In this document: piece after piece, positions 1 to 14,752 of the stretch
How positions within the stretch are numbered: the stretch's first letter is position 1
Layout of the letters: the number at the start of each line of letters is the position of its first letter
Notes under the pieces: model-generated
The model's database searches: none
Told to the model about the DNA's origin: nothing
The model's input: only the letters and a program-made list of their open reading frames with translations
DNA from: Xiphias gladius
Lineage: Eukaryota > Chordata > Actinopteri > Istiophoriformes > Xiphiidae
Length of the DNA: 64,000 nucleotides
Assembly (NCBI RefSeq): GCF_016859285.1
Contig: NC_053415.1
Location: 22,463,501-22,527,500, forward strand
Direction: 5' to 3'
Position numbers and translations under genes: made by a program

Positions 1-246
1 CTGCACTACATATGACGTTCTCCATTTGCAGCGTCTCAAATGCGAGGATTCGCTGCTCTTCTCTCTTTCTATCAGTGTAAATTGAATACCTTCGGGTTTT
101 GGACTGTTGGCCATACAAAATGATTTATTTCGAAGATGTCACATTGGGCTCCGGGAAAATTGCAATCATCATTTTTCAGTATTTTCTGTCATTTTATGGA
201 CAAAAAAAACACACAAATCAACAATGAAAACAACTGCTAGTGTTGC
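1..246. repeat. GCTGCAAC-family MITE, partial copy
   Basis: Shares the pattern (tctcaaatg..gaggatt, ttttggactgttgg, aagatgtcac..tgggct, aatgaaaac) with the copies at 39499-39834, 41072-41445 and 31100-31572. One end is cut by the window edge. Confidence 0.6.
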
Positions 247-1314
247 CTGTTCTCCATATGGGACATTTGTGCCCCAAATTGTTCTGCTCCCCATGCAGGA
301 GGGGTAATTGGCGATGGGCATTCTGCCCCATATCTAGCCTCTGTCATGCAGTCTCCCTCCAGAGCAGGCTGCTTTTATGTCTCTCTCACAATGGTGCCTC
401 TATAAAACTATGAAGGGGTCTGTCGCAGCTAGGGTGAGTTTGATGCCAAGTTAACTAAATCTGTTTGCTCCGTAGGTCCAGAAAACTGACACTTTGTCTG
501 TCAGGACATCAGTGAGATTTCTGGAGGAAAAAAAAAAAAAAAAAAAAGATACATTAAAGATGCATAAAAATTCACAGTACACATCTGTAAATACGCTGCC
601 TGATCAGTTCTGTAATTATCACACATTTCTGACACTTATAAATGTGCAAGTGAATCTCTTGTGTGAGTAGCAAGAAAAACACCATATTTTCCACCCTCTG
701 GCCATCAAGGACCTGAAGACAAGATAATAGATTCCCATTCATTACCGATGATAATGGAATTACTTTCAAAAATTAGCATAATGGAACATAATGGGCTCAA
801 TGGACTCTTCGTGCCACCTTGACAAAGGCAGCCTGTCAGCCACTCTATGTAACCGTTCATGCAAGCACACTTTGTGCACCGCGTACATGGTTCAATCAGA
901 CCGGGGCTCTTCGCCGACCCTGTCCGACGAGAGAAATAGTTGCAAACTGTGAGAAATTGGCGTGGTATTAGAATAGCCTCGCTACTTTTAGAATAACTTT
1001 ATTTCTTATGCTACAACAATCTGTAACAACACACCTATCCTCCTCTTTAAATCACGGGGTTGTGCAGGAGGGACAAGAGAGCAGTTCCTTCATAAATTCG
1101 CCCAGTTTCCTGCTGGGCACGGGCAGGAGAAATACTGATGGACAGAAGAGACGTGGGTTTGGCTGCAGGTGTGGTTTGAAAAGTTGCTATGCACATTTTC
1201 AAACTTTTTTCCCCACCATGAAAACTATGGGAAAGTGACAAAAGCCAGTGACACAAATTCAAGTTGACCACAGTGACTGTGCTAAATGAAGAGCGAGACT
1301 ACAGTTGTTTTGCA

Positions 1315-1357
1315 GTAACCTGTCAAGCGTACAGATGGTGTACGCTTGATAGGTTAC
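1315..1357. repeat. Near-perfect inverted repeat (18-bp stem, 7-nt loop)
   Basis: GTAACCTGTCAAGCGTAC at 1315-1332 and its reverse complement at 1340-1357 with a single G/T wobble. The loop is AGATGGT. Weaker pairing extends the stem several more pairs outward. Confidence 0.9.
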
Positions 1358-1414
1358 CGTCAAGTGTTTGATAAGCAAGAGATAGGTTTTTGGCAGAGTA
1401 TGACTTTTTAACTG

Positions 1415-1556
<142 letters not shown>

Positions 1557-3890
1557 CCAAAACAGAGATAAAAGGAGAGTGAATAGTGGACTTCGCTCTA
1601 TTCATCGGGTTGCTTTAACATATGGTATTTACGACTGCACTTTTTGACAATATATGCCTTAAATGAAGACCAAACTAACCACAAATGTGAGTCTTGAACA
1701 AGTATCCCCCTAACCCAACAGCCTACAGCTACATCACCAAAGACGGGACCAATAAAAAATGTAAAGATGGCAAGGATCTGCTTTGTCAAATCAGAGGCTC
1801 TGGTTACATCGGGAAGCATATGGCCAGGCGGAGGGCGAACAACACAGTAAACCCAGCCGGGAAACCGGGACTGTTTCCCTGGATATCACGGACTCTGATG
1901 ATTTTACACATGAGGTCAGAAACACACACATCGGAATATGAGTTGTATTCATGAGGTTCAAGCGGAGATCTGATTCCTGTTCCAGCTGCAGCTACGACCC
2001 ACGCAGAGATTTGCTGACTCTGTTCATTGAGTGCCTCTGATTCATTGATTATGGAGGTAAGCCTGCGAGTTGGGAGAGGAAAACATCCCCTTTGCAGCCA
2101 ACAGAGAGGGGGACTCAACTAATAAAAATGTATGTGGCACAACACACAACATCGTGTTGAAAAACATTACATCGTGTGCTCACATCGAGCTGGTTTACAT
2201 TAAAACATTACTTAGTTGTTGCTATTTTTAAAGCGACCCCCCCTTTGTTTGTGCTTATAAAAACCCTCTCTCCAGCTAGATGTTAAAGGTCAACAATTTC
2301 ACTCTAGACTTAAGTCTGTCTTGGTGTCTTAGGTCAATAGTCTACATCCTTGGGCTGGCGTGGCTCGCGCACTTACACTTTGTCCCAGCATGCAGATACA
2401 AACACTGCTCTTCCAGGAAAAGGGCACAACACTCTAGGAAACAATTGTCCTTATCCTGCTCAAATAGTCATTAAAAATATTTAGCTATTCGGTTGCACAG
2501 CAACGAGACAGCAACAGGCAACAGGAAGAATTTGTAAATGATAAGAGAGTATATACAGTATCACAAATCAAAACTATGCCTTAAAAGGCTATACAATCTG
2601 TACAGCCGAAGACACCTTCTATCCTTAGAACCTCGATTCAGATTTTCTTTTTTTTTAGAAAAAGCCCTTTAACAAGGGAAAACAATAGAAGAAACCTTTG
2701 GGGGGGGGGGAATCCCTCTTCTAAAAACCCGTTGTGATTTTTGATATTGGGCTATATGAATAAAGTTTTCTCGACTTGACCTAATCGGGCATTGTTATTT
2801 TGCTGCTTAAAGCTGACAGCTTGGTTGCCTTTCTCATGAACTTGTGTACATGGCGCAGCTTCACTAGCAATGAAGCATGTGGTGACAGGCTGCAGTAGGG
2901 AAAATGATGACTATCTCGACAGAACTTGCGCGCGATATTTATTTTTTTTCCTGACGCTCAACCCCCCGGATATTCGTGGAACTTTTCACATTACCGGCAG
3001 TCGGTTAAGTTCTACATGGAGCTTGTGTTCAGCGGTCAGCCAGGTGCATGGTAAAGGGCTAAGACAGAAACTACTACACCTCTCAAAATAACTGAAAGTG
3101 GGCATTCAGATAAATGCTACCGTCATCCTCTGATATTAAACTCGCCCAGAGCACCCTGTGTTTTTGGTGCTTTGAGTAGTCAAATGGACAGTTTAAGTTT
3201 TAAAGTAGCCCCCCGCACATGCACGAGGATGCCCAGGTTGGTCATAAGTGCTGTTGGCGCTTGTATTTCCTGTGCTGTGCATCTCTAGACACACAGTTGT
3301 CATATGTAGGCAGCGTGTTTTGCTAATTTACCGAGAAGTTCCCGTAGTTCTACAGAGTGTGCACCCTCGGTCGAGTAATCTTGGAGTTCCCATTTTGCAT
3401 CCCCATGCTAGGTCATTGTTCTGCATGGTGATAACTCACAAAGCAATTCTCTCAAAAGTAAAGAGAGAAAAACATAAAAGAGGGTTTGTGTCAACATCCC
3501 AGCTGTGGTTTCTGTCAGAACTATTACTGCAACACATAACTTCAAATGTTCTTTTGTTTTTACGATAGTAACAACTCCCTGAAACACTGTTTAAATACTG
3601 TATATACTTTCTTATCATTTACAAATTCTCCCTGTGGCTTGTTGCTGTGCAACCAAACAGCTAAATATTTTTTAATAACTATTTGAGCAGGATAAGGACA
3701 ATTGTTTCCTAGAGCGTTGTACCCTTTTCCCGGAAGAGTCCTCAAGCGTAAGTAGGCACTACTGCAGCGCCATGGAGATGATTTTAAAAATGGCTGCAGT
3801 GGATTCTAAGAGGAGTTTAGCATATGTTGTGTGTTGTAAAGCAAACTACTTAACGAACAAAAATGTGTCTCATATATAAAAGTTTATACA

Positions 3891-3917
3891 CATATATATA
3901 TATATATATATATATAT
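3891..3917. repeat. (TA)n microsatellite
   Basis: About 12 TA units in adcy5 intron 1. Confidence 0.9.
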
Positions 3918-6900
3918 CTTAAACTAAAACTGTAATTGCGCTTCTTGGAAAGAGACTTTAAGTCTCTAAACTGCAAACAAATATCCCAGTTACTTAAAGA
4001 AACAATGAATTAATAAAGGCCTCCATCCATACTGAATCATTCGGTCGCTGTTTTGTATTCTGGACTCTCATTCATATGTAATTCACCTTCACTTTCCCAC
4101 TTCTGAGGGCATCATCAGGAGGAAATCATCTCTGTGCTCGGCCATGGCTTTGTGGCAGATATGGGTTTCAGATTCCAGCACATTTGTATGGTACATTTTG
4201 AGGACACGGTTCTCATTAAATGAATGACTCATTCATAAAGGAAAAATCATGGGAGAAACCGCAAGGAAACGGCCGCTTGTCTTCCTCATATCAACGACTG
4301 AGCTGTCAGCAGCAGGCAATACAGCAGCCACAGAGGGTTTATCATGGGAGACGACCATTAGTTTCCTGAAAGACACTCACTATAGCAAATAAACTGAGTC
4401 AATACTGAGGCCATGAGACTGTGTTAACACACTAAGCTTATAAAGCGTCTTTTGCCGGGAGTAAATCAATGTCATATTCATTTTAACACATTAGTACAAG
4501 CAAGAGATAATGCATGTCCTGATGCAAATACATCATCAAGTACAAGTACAAGTACACCGTCTGTGCATTATCATACTTCCACCATAGCCCATAATGTCAT
4601 ATCATTCAGTCTGTAAAAAGATTTTTCTATTAACAAAGATGCCCAATATTCCCCAGGGCTGCAGTGATGAAATATGAGTGCAAGAGGCTGACCTGAACCA
4701 GCAGCAATATCATTAATTACTCCTCCCACCACTAGAAACTATCGACCTGCTATCTGTTCGAAATCCTGCCGGACCGAGACACTACTCGTACTGCAAACAT
4801 GTACTCTAGGCCTATTTCCTGTCAAATAAGGTTCATAGAAGTTGAAGTCTTGTACTGACGTGTGAACACATCACTTTCTATGGACTTTTATACTCGTCGT
4901 GTTTATGTGAATGCAGTCATTCGGGTCACACCGGGGTCCTGTGATGGCAGACGACTGATGAGGAGGCGGTTCTCTTTCATGTTTTGAGCCATGAACCTGA
5001 ACAAAAACTGCAACCTGGGAGGTTTGGTCTGCAGCGTGAGTTTGCATGGAAAGAAAAAAAAGTTTGGTTCAAACTCTTGCCCTATTTTTTTATGACAAAC
5101 AGCCTGGGTTAAGCCCAAAGTTAGCTGGAGAGACTTATTTTTCTGCTTTGTGAGGCAGGCCCGGGGTCAACCTCATGCTTACAGTTGAATAGCATGACAC
5201 ACGGGGTCAGCTGAGTGAGTACAAAAACTTAAATCTGAATTTTAACTTGCGCTGCTTTAAAACACCAGCACAAAAGGGACCTGTAGCTCCTCTTGATGGC
5301 AATACACGTTGTTACATGGCTCTGGAAAAGTTTTTCATAAGCCAAGGAAGCTTGAGAGAGGTCACAGATTTTCCTCAAACTGTAGAGAGAATGTTGTCTT
5401 TTAAAGAAGAGAAAACACGGAAATTACCAACACTACTGTTTAGTCACAGACCTCTCAAAACACAACAGCTACACACAAGAGACATTGTCAGTGTGCGCTC
5501 TGTATTGGACCAGTTATTCTCCAGCACGGTGGAGGAACCTGGTAAACATGATCCTTGAAGGCTGTACAGCCAAATGGACTATTTCACCCAAAACACAAAT
5601 AAAGAAACGTGTTTTCTCACTTAGCCCTAGCGGCGTGTTTCCAAGTGGATGGGTTTATTTTATCTGCTGAGGCTTTGAAATATTTGCCTCTGAAAATTTT
5701 GATGAGTTGTTGAACTTTGCAAATGCAAATTTTCGAGCATCGTAAACAAAATTCATTTCCCTTCCTCTGAGGGGGCAGTAGAACCACATATAAAGCCACA
5801 TCAAACTATCTACACGGCTACATGTCACTTGTGATAAGTGAGAAAGAATGTTTTTATAATTTAGTTGTCCCTTTAAAAAAAATTTTAATTGAAAACAAAT
5901 CTGAATTTTCGCTGCCACGGCATGATTCATTTGTTGACACCTCTTTAAAGATAATGGGTTTCCTCTACTTTAGAGAGCATGTCAAAGAACAGGTAGAGCT
6001 TTTTTAACCTCGCACAATGAACCAACTTCAGTGTCAACAAGCCAATGTTAAGAGTCCTGAAGGGAAAATTAAAAGGCCGTGACACATGACCAGGCAGAGG
6101 AGAAGCTATTTTTAAGGTGGTGAATGCTAAAGGCTCACAAAACTACACAATACAATACACATACACGCAGCAGAACACCAAAGCTCCGAACCACACAACC
6201 ACGTAGCAAACACTCAGACTTAAAAATGCTTGAGCTGAGCACTCTTCGACATGAAAAAGGGGCTACCTGCATCTAGTACGACCCCTGTAAAAAAAAACAA
6301 TCCTGCTATGGCTGTTAGGAATATGTAGAGAAAAACAAATAGTTTGAAAAAGGCAATTAAAACAGGCAATGAACCATACAATATGAGGACAGTCAGTGGT
6401 TGGTAAACAAAGAAATGTGGCCAGAAAGCTTCCTGACCTATACTGTTTAGAGAGGTTTCTGAGCTACGTCATTGTGATATGTGCACGCTCTCAGGATGGA
6501 GAAAACAAACCAAAATGACTGAGATCTTATGGGGAGATCGTTGTGAGGCGCTGATTTTATGTTCTAAAACGGGTGAGCCGCAAAAAGCACTGGGTGGAAA
6601 ATGTATCCCGAGACGAGTGCAGATTCAGCTATTAGCATCTAGTGATCTGGTCGAAACCCCGGGTTTTAACAGGGTGGAAGGTATCCTCACACATAAACTG
6701 ATCACCTGGTTTAAGTTAAAACAACCCGCAATGTCCCTCCGTCCCCAGTCTGAGCGGTGACAGCACTCTATTTGATGTGAATGCATTAAAAGCTGTTCCG
6801 CGTTGGGAGAGAACGCCGTGTTAAACTCTTTCACTCAGTGGTATATACTGTTGCTGTAGAGGTCTGATTCAATGTGGAGTTGTTAAAGGGCTTATTGGAG

Positions 6901-7902
6901 AATGAGACGTGTGAAAGGAGAAGGGAGGTGTGCATGTTGCCATATGCCTCATTTTCATCAGATTGCCTTATCTCATCTTTTTTTTTTTTTTTTACGATGA
7001 GCATTTTTAAGAAAGCTCCACTTCTCATAACTACTTTTCTTTTTTGGTCAGGCAAATCTGATGATGTGTATAAATAAAGTAAATTATTAGTACAATGTGC
7101 GTGGGCAAGAACTGTTTACTTCCTGGGTAAACTATTTATTGCCAAATTTTATTTCTCTGTAGTTTAGCCAGTTCTCAGATGACTTATGGAGACAAGTACA
7201 AAGTTTCTCTCTCAGTCTAACAAACCATGGGGTTACATCATAACTTTGAGCATCACCATCCGGCCACGTTAACCGAGCAAATTGCTGCAGACTTAACAAG
7301 GCTGAAACATAAAATAACATTCCCATGTCTGACGGTAACCAAAACAAAACCAAGGATAGAAATGTCACATGAACTGGAGGAGATTTTCACTTCATCTAAA
7401 TTTCCCAATGACAGCAAAATCCATTAAAATCTATCATCTATAAAGCTTTGGATGCTATTGCTGGACAAAGACGTACCAGATGAACAGATGGGCCTGAACA
7501 TAAACCTATGAGCATAAATCCGTCCGACGTGTGATCTGGCTGTGCCATTTCTGCCAAAAGTAAAGGCCAGTTCAAAACAGGAAAACAGTAAAAAGCTCAC
7601 TTCGGACAGTGTGTAAGGTCTGCAGCAGCAAACTTTTGGTAGTTTTTTTAACTTTCCAAAATGGACAAACCAACAGCTAGCCCCCCCCCCCCTCAGTATT
7701 CCTTCTGCCACAGTCCATCCTCACTGGTGAACTACACCAATCACCCCTGCGCTGTCAATGACTGAAGGGGTTTGCCTTCAGAAGAGGGATGAGGAGTGTG
7801 ATCAAAATCGGGACCGAGCTCTGAAAAAATGACGGGAATGGACGGACTCTCCCTTCAACCTCAGCTCTCAAGCTTTTTCGATCACAGCGGAGTAGCTGGA
7901 GC

Positions 7903-8130
7903 AAGGCTCAAGGTTCAAGGTCTTTATTTGTCAAATGCGCAACAATTAAAGGCGTGGCGGTCATTGCTGGCAATGAAAGGCTTGGGCTTCAAGCTCTCCC
8001 AACAGTACAAAAGATTTAAAAAGTGATATCCCAAGACATAATTATACAATGACTTAATAAACATTCAACACACACAAGTAAAGGTGCATAACTGTTTGCG
8101 TCCTATAAATGCAGTATTTATATTCTGTAC
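7903..8130. repeat. Dispersed fish repeat fragment
   Basis: Contains the stretch ttcaaggtctttatttgtca, then caatgaaaggcttgggcttc and ctctcccaacag, wording I recall from a common fish interspersed repeat. Family not assigned and boundaries approximate. Confidence 0.4.
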
Positions 8131-11100
8131 TTTATTTATGTCTTGTATACCAACTACTGGTCCCCCCAAAATCCCGAGACTCCAACTGTGATGAGCCACA
8201 TGATAGTGCTAAGTATCTCTGAAAACAGCTAGACGTGATGGGTCATCCAGCCACGTTCAAAGGCAAAACTGTTCCGAACGGCCACACTTGAAGGTGGGAT
8301 GGGAACCGGCCGTTTTAGCCCCTGTCTGGAAACACCGATGCACACTTTCAGACGGTCTCTCCTCAGAGGCATTAACAGTGCTGCACACAGCATGGATCAG
8401 TTATACACGCAAAAAAATGACAGAACTAGATGTGAGAAGAATAAATGGATAGAGCTTAAGCGTTAAAACGAAGCAAGGGGGCTGTGTTGCTGGGGGTGTG
8501 TAGCTCCAGGCACCAGTGAGACGTGAAATACAGTCCAGGATGTCCACTGTGAGTAACAGACCTGTGAGTCTGAAGGCTTTCAGACGCCAAAACGCTGCAC
8601 AGCAATCCATAATACTAACAGACAGGACTCTTCGTTATCACTGCAGCAATTATTTTATCCTCTGTTGCCACAATAGTGAGGTAAACAGTAGAAATACTCC
8701 ATTCATGTTACAAAGTATTCCACCTGGAGTGTGCACTTGCCTGTATGGGATCGGCAAGCACAGCTGGCCATTTTCTTACTTCAATAGACTTAGCACTGTA
8801 AATGCCAGGCTAACACGGGTTCTGGATTCAACAGTCAAATCCTAATGGTCAGGGCCATAGGATAGGAAATCCCAAACCCAGAAAAAGCAACAAGAAGCCA
8901 CAGCCAGACTGAATAATAAAGTGATATCAAAATGGCAATACAGTCCAGACATAAGGCTAGAAAAAGATTACTAGCATTATTTACTCATAACATAAAACCA
9001 TAGCAGTAATAACAATAATCACCAGAAAAACTCCGCTGGTCACCGACAAGCAGTAGCCCACCACTTTACTATAATACAAGCTCTGAGAGAAATGAACTCG
9101 CTGGACGAACAATTCCATAGTAGAGACGTGTAACATAATTATTTACTCATTCTCCCGGCAAATAATATCACGATGAATCTGGATTCATTCATAGCACAGA
9201 AACTAATTAAAGCTAATGAATGTCAGATGAGCAGAACGTACGGATGAAGCCCAACAGCCAAGTGTTGCTCAGCTCATCACAGTGGAAAGAAACAATGTGA
9301 AAGGGGAAACTATCCATCGGTTTTAGATTCCGCTGTCAAACAATCAGCTTGTGATTACAGGAACACGCAGATATTAAAATGAGAGGACGTTTCCTCTTTA
9401 GTAAACATGCAACAAGTTGTTTGATAAGAACAATATCTTAACTCAAGCTCCCCTTACTAGCATTTTCCACAGCTTTCGGCCACATCTCAGCCCTTAGAGT
9501 TCGCTCAGGAACACGTTAACTGGATGCGAACAGCGGGATACAGCACAACTAATGAAAAGTGTCATGATCAGCTCAAGCAGAAGAACTCAAAGGAACGTTA
9601 ACAAACTCTCACTAAAAATATAACTCACAGCCAAAAATAACAGTTTGGAGGGCATACGACTGCAGAGAAGGCATACTTCTTCCTGCACTGGCGCTGAACG
9701 TCGGCACTGGACACAAGCAGTGACCTATGGATTCATCCTATATGAATGTAATTCTTAGGGGGCACTGGGCTGGATGAGAACATCTGCTGGACTAGAACAT
9801 CAATCACAACCATGATGACAAACGTTTTACCTTTATTTCATTTTGTCTCTCTGCAAGTATGAGCAGGTTGAAGACTGAATACATGGGTAGAATTTCTGCT
9901 CAATATAAAGTTGGGATTTTATGACTTGGTGGATTTTATTTTTTTTATTTTTATTTTTTCTGTCTCTGAATTTTTTTCCCCAGATTCCTCTTTTAGTCTG
10001 ATAGGTGTGATTGTGTGTGTTCATCAGCAATGAAATTAGTCTACCAGTTAATTAAGTACACCGGAGAAGAAAATCCTTTAAAATACAAATACCCCACCAA
10101 AAAAAAAAGAAAAAACTCAGAAGCAAAAGAATGATCTAAACACAAAAAAATGGATGTCTAGGATTTTCTGTTATGTTTGAGTTACATTTGCGGCTGATTT
10201 CTTTGTCTGATCATCAGGGATGTTGTCACTGCTCATGCCATTTCACGTAAGACTACCCGACACTGGATGTTTGGAAGATGGACTAAGTGCAGACTGGACC
10301 ACTGCTGTGGTATTTTTATCATAAACAGAAACAAAGAAAAGAAAAATTTCCCTCTATTCGTATCGAAGTGATCAGACCAACTACTTAACCATCTTACAAA
10401 CCACTATGTTTTGGAAGTATTTTGGGCTATAGCTGTAGTTTTATAAATAAGAAAAAAAAAAAAAGCATACAGAGCAAACTCCACATATCCTGTACACAGC
10501 GTGAACAGAAAAGCAACACAACGCAGAGGACAAAGAAAGAAGCATCCTACAGAAGTTAGGAGTCAGTTTGACCCAGTACACAAAATGATGTTCAGGCAGT
10601 CTATGACCGGAGGTAAAATATACACCGGAGCTCTCAGGGAAGCACTGAGAGGAGTTGGTCGGTGTTTGTGAAATAGAATCTGTTGCTAAGTTACAGGTGC
10701 ACTGAGCAGTTTTCTGGGCTCACAGGGGAATGCGTCAGCAGCGGTTTCTGTGAGGTACTCAGGCTTGCCCTGCATCCATGTTTGCTTTGAATATCATCTC
10801 CAAAGCAGCAGCATCCTCTGTCACACTCCACAGCCTCTGGGCGCTCCTATATTCTAAAATACAATTAAACAAAGCAAATAGCAGCAGAAACTATATATGC
10901 GGACACTGCCACGGGGGACAGGGAGCAGCGAACCTTGCAGTGGGGAATCTGATGTTTAGATTCTCATTGAGACGGTTTTCCTGAGGGGCACTTCTATCTC
11001 GTTGCTCTCAAGCACATGTACCTCATCTTATAGGGGAGGGAAGCAGTTAAAAGTCTGTCCACGGGGGCCAGGTCTCACAGGGAAATTAAAAGCATGTCTA

Positions 11101-13623
11101 GAAGCAGGTCAGGACCGGGAGGGATAGCTGTAAGAAGACAGGTAAAGGAAGGGGAGATGATGTGGACATCTGTTTTGAATTTCCACACATTACGAGCAGC
11201 GGGCAATTCAATTAAGACAGGCAGGAAACCCTGTTACTACTGGAATCCTGCCAGCGAGGACTGGTCTGCTTACATGCCCTTCTCCACGAACTTGGAGACG
11301 GGGGCAGAGAAGAATGGAAGCAGAGCTTTTTCAACGAAACAGTCCCAGGAAACCAACTCAGAAAGTAACTCGAGAGCTTCGACTTCCTTCATGTTTGCAT
11401 TTCCACCACGTCAAGAATTGTGAGGATTGGGTGAGTCAATCAAGTAACAGATCGAATTCGAGATCATCTTCGCACAGCACAGAGTAATCATGTTGCTCCT
11501 CATAACTTTCTACTATGGTGGATCTTGGAAAGGAGATATGCAGAAATGACTCCAGAAAAGCAGGAAACTCCACTGATATTACACATCAAACTCTTTTTTT
11601 ACAGGTGTTGGAGAGTGGGCTAGTACTGCATATGGGAAAAAAAAAAGAAAGTTGTATAAAGCCTTTCATGTCTCCAAAGAGAGCTGTGTGAAGTCTGATA
11701 AATTGCCTCAAGTGGCATCCCTGGGGCAGCGTCAGTTTGGGCTGAAGACTACAAGTCTTAAAAGGCCAAACGTTTCCATCTGTCTAAATTACTTATAATT
11801 TTTTGTTTCAACAGCATATTAATAACTGTATTTCAGTGGGAAGTTAGAACCTGCTTCACATCGAAACATAGGCCTAGTGCTTTGTAACTGAGAAGTTTAC
11901 AAAACTTTCAGGATTCAATCAAATTCACCCCAGTTTTAACCGAGTCATCTCTAGGCCTTTCGACCTTTCCGTCACCAAATCCATGCTTACTGGCTACGTG
12001 GAGAAGTTCAAAAAGAGCCACGGGAGAGCAAGAGTTCTGTCCTGCATCATGTCCTGTCAACATCCGTCTCCGTATCCTCATAAAACAAGCTATGCACCGA
12101 GGTTATTCCCAGTTCAGCTTTCAGTTTCACCTGTAATGAACCTCGGCTGAGTTCAGCAAACGTACCGTGGATATGGACAGACGCTCAGATTTTAAGCTTG
12201 TTATCTGGTTCCACCAGAGTTTGAATAGCATTGTTTTTACTTGACCAAACAAACCACACCACAGTAATTCTACACCCCACTTATCTCTCTGTGTGAACAC
12301 AACCTAGAAGTGAATCTTTACTTAATGTCACCTGTTTAAGGAACCAAAATATGAGACATGACTGGATTGATGTAGGCTGAAAGGGAAATCAACGAGAGAC
12401 GAGAGACGAGAGACAGGAATAACGAGGGACTGAAGGGTTGAACAAACAAGCACATGACTGATTTGGTCTTTAGATTGAGGCTGACAAGACTCCGTAGTCT
12501 GAATTGTTTTTTTTGTGTCATTTGGCCAATGTTACATTTGGGGCTTTGAGCAAAGATGAAGACTCTGCAGCTGGAAGCTCCCCTCACGATGTCAAAACAA
12601 AAAAAAAACAAAAAAAAAGTTGATTCCGTAATGAACTGCAAAATTAAGTGTTTTGAATCATATACAGGATCTACTGATATAATGGTAGGCTATCAGTGGA
12701 GGCCAGGACAGACAGACAGAAGAAGTGAAAAGTGGCAGTGAATAAAGTGACGACAAAATTTACAGCAAATTTTTAACAAGTTTAACTAACAGAGAGTTTT
12801 CCCTGTGACGGCTCAGAAATGTATTACCAAAAAAAAAAAAACACCTGTATGAACGTTGGAAAATGAGAATGAAAACAACGTCCTAGTTTTGCAACAGCGT
12901 GATTTCCGGTACAACTGTTTAGGCTAATATAAAACCGAGCATTAGGGAAGGTCACAAGGTCGGACGATGTTGCATTTCTAAAAACTTTGGGAAAACTCTG
13001 CGTATTCCTGGGAGCACACGCATACGAAATTGCATTATCTTGGGATCTCAGATAAACAGCAGTGGTCTAACTCAGCAAAGAACCGGGTCCTATGTAAACA
13101 GGAGAGAACAGATATGCTAAAAACAACAGTATGGTGAGGAAAGAACAACAAATACAGCAGCTCGTTCCCACACACTCACATCAACACATTGAATGACAAT
13201 GTGGCTTTCGCAAAAAATACAAATAGATGCAGGGTCACATGCCATTCGCACAAAAAAAACTAAACTATCATCCTGGTTTTTGCTTATTAAACCAAACATT
13301 AGATTCCAATAAGAAACAGAGGGATGAAATCTTACATCCTTTCTGGTGTTAAACACATTCTTTGCACGTTTTCGTTGCCGATGCACTTGTGATAGCCGAG
13401 ATGACTGAAGAGGTAGTTGAAGCTGTACCATAACACGAGGCTGTTCATGCACTTTCCTCGGGTTTTTAAAATGGTGTGCAACTTCATATTCTCTCTCTAA
13501 AGCTGGATACAATACTGATGGCCCAGATAAAGTGCGGGGCATTTCCTTTTCCCAATTTCTGGAGCACACTGTTAAATACTATATGTGGAATCCTCTTTTA
13601 GGTAGACTTACATGCTATTTATT

Positions 13624-14752
13624 TACACAATATGGCCAAACGTATAGAGACATGAACACTATATCCATAACTAAGCATCTCCTTTCGAAACCACAGGCAT
13701 TATTCTGCTGCTAGCCTCAGCTCTTCAGGTTTCAGGCTTTCCACCAGACTTTGGAACCTGGCTGCAGGGACTTGTTCCCATTCAGCTAGAAGAGCATTGC
13801 CCCCAGTGTCCAACGGACGCGGCTGCATTGTATACCAATTTGCAATCCATTTTCCACTAGCCTAGCGAGAAGAGGATCTACTCTGCTATCTTTAGTATTT
13901 TTACTTTACCATCTTTTGCCAGGCCTGCTTTTGCTGGAGGAGCTTGTCTCGGAGCCATTACAACTTACTTGTGAATGTATATAAATGCCTCTATTTATTG
14001 ACAATTGATATGTCTGTTTGTACATATAGCAGAGCTAGCATTTCATGTTTGCTGATGTCACTTTTCCCCCAAAGTCTGTGAGGGATGACTGCTAAGGAAC
14101 GCCACAGTCCTCCTCCTCTTAATATAAGCAATTTAGGTAATGCAGATACAAAATAAAGACAAGATGTTGTGCTGTGTACAGCAATTAAAAGAGCAAAGTA
14201 CAGTGGGAAATCTCCATTACCACACCGATCGCATAGAAGCTGGAAACATGTATCTAATATGCTTGTAAAAACACAAAAACTCTAAAAGCAATACTGAAAA
14301 TTTTTGCTCCTGAAAGGCAGACTGCTTTGAGACCCCTTTGCTTCTGAAAATCTTCTAGTGAACCCTGCCACCTCTGTGGAGACAACAAAGCTGTGGTTGT
14401 CACTGTATCGCGACAACAGTGGACATGAGGTTCTAGCGAGGTCGGTCTGTGTTCCAATGCATCCCAAAAGGTGTTTGATGGATCCACACCAAACTCTGGA
14501 AACCATTTCTTTATGGACCTGGCTTTGTGTGTGGGGGAACTGCAATGTTGAAACAGGAAAGGGCTTTCCCCAGGCTGTTGCCACGTAGTCGGAAGTACAC
14601 TATTGTCTAAAATATCATTGTATACGTAGTAGTAAGATTTCCCTTAATTGGAACGAAGGGGGTGGCCTGAACCATGAAAAACAGTCCCAGACCAAAAGCA
14701 CAACAAAAGTACGTGGACCGGCATCCCAACATATTTTTGACGGCACGGTGTA
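13624..14752 (-). mobile_element. Tc1-like DNA transposon, degenerate and interrupted
   Basis: Ends resemble each other as inverted repeats (acacaatatggccaaacgta at the left; complement of tatttttgacggcacggtgt at the right). The minus strand carries frameshifted pieces of a Tc1-type transposase, for example from 14560-14690 the order corresponding to a WGCF..GPL..NG-like block followed by an LPTxWQQ-like block. About 0.45 kb of unrelated sequence (about 13830-14280) splits the element. It is not functional. Confidence 0.65.

Noticed and set aside
13117..13569. 150-codon minus-strand ORF
   Set aside because: No recognisable domain, AT-rich intronic context, and it abuts a transposon.
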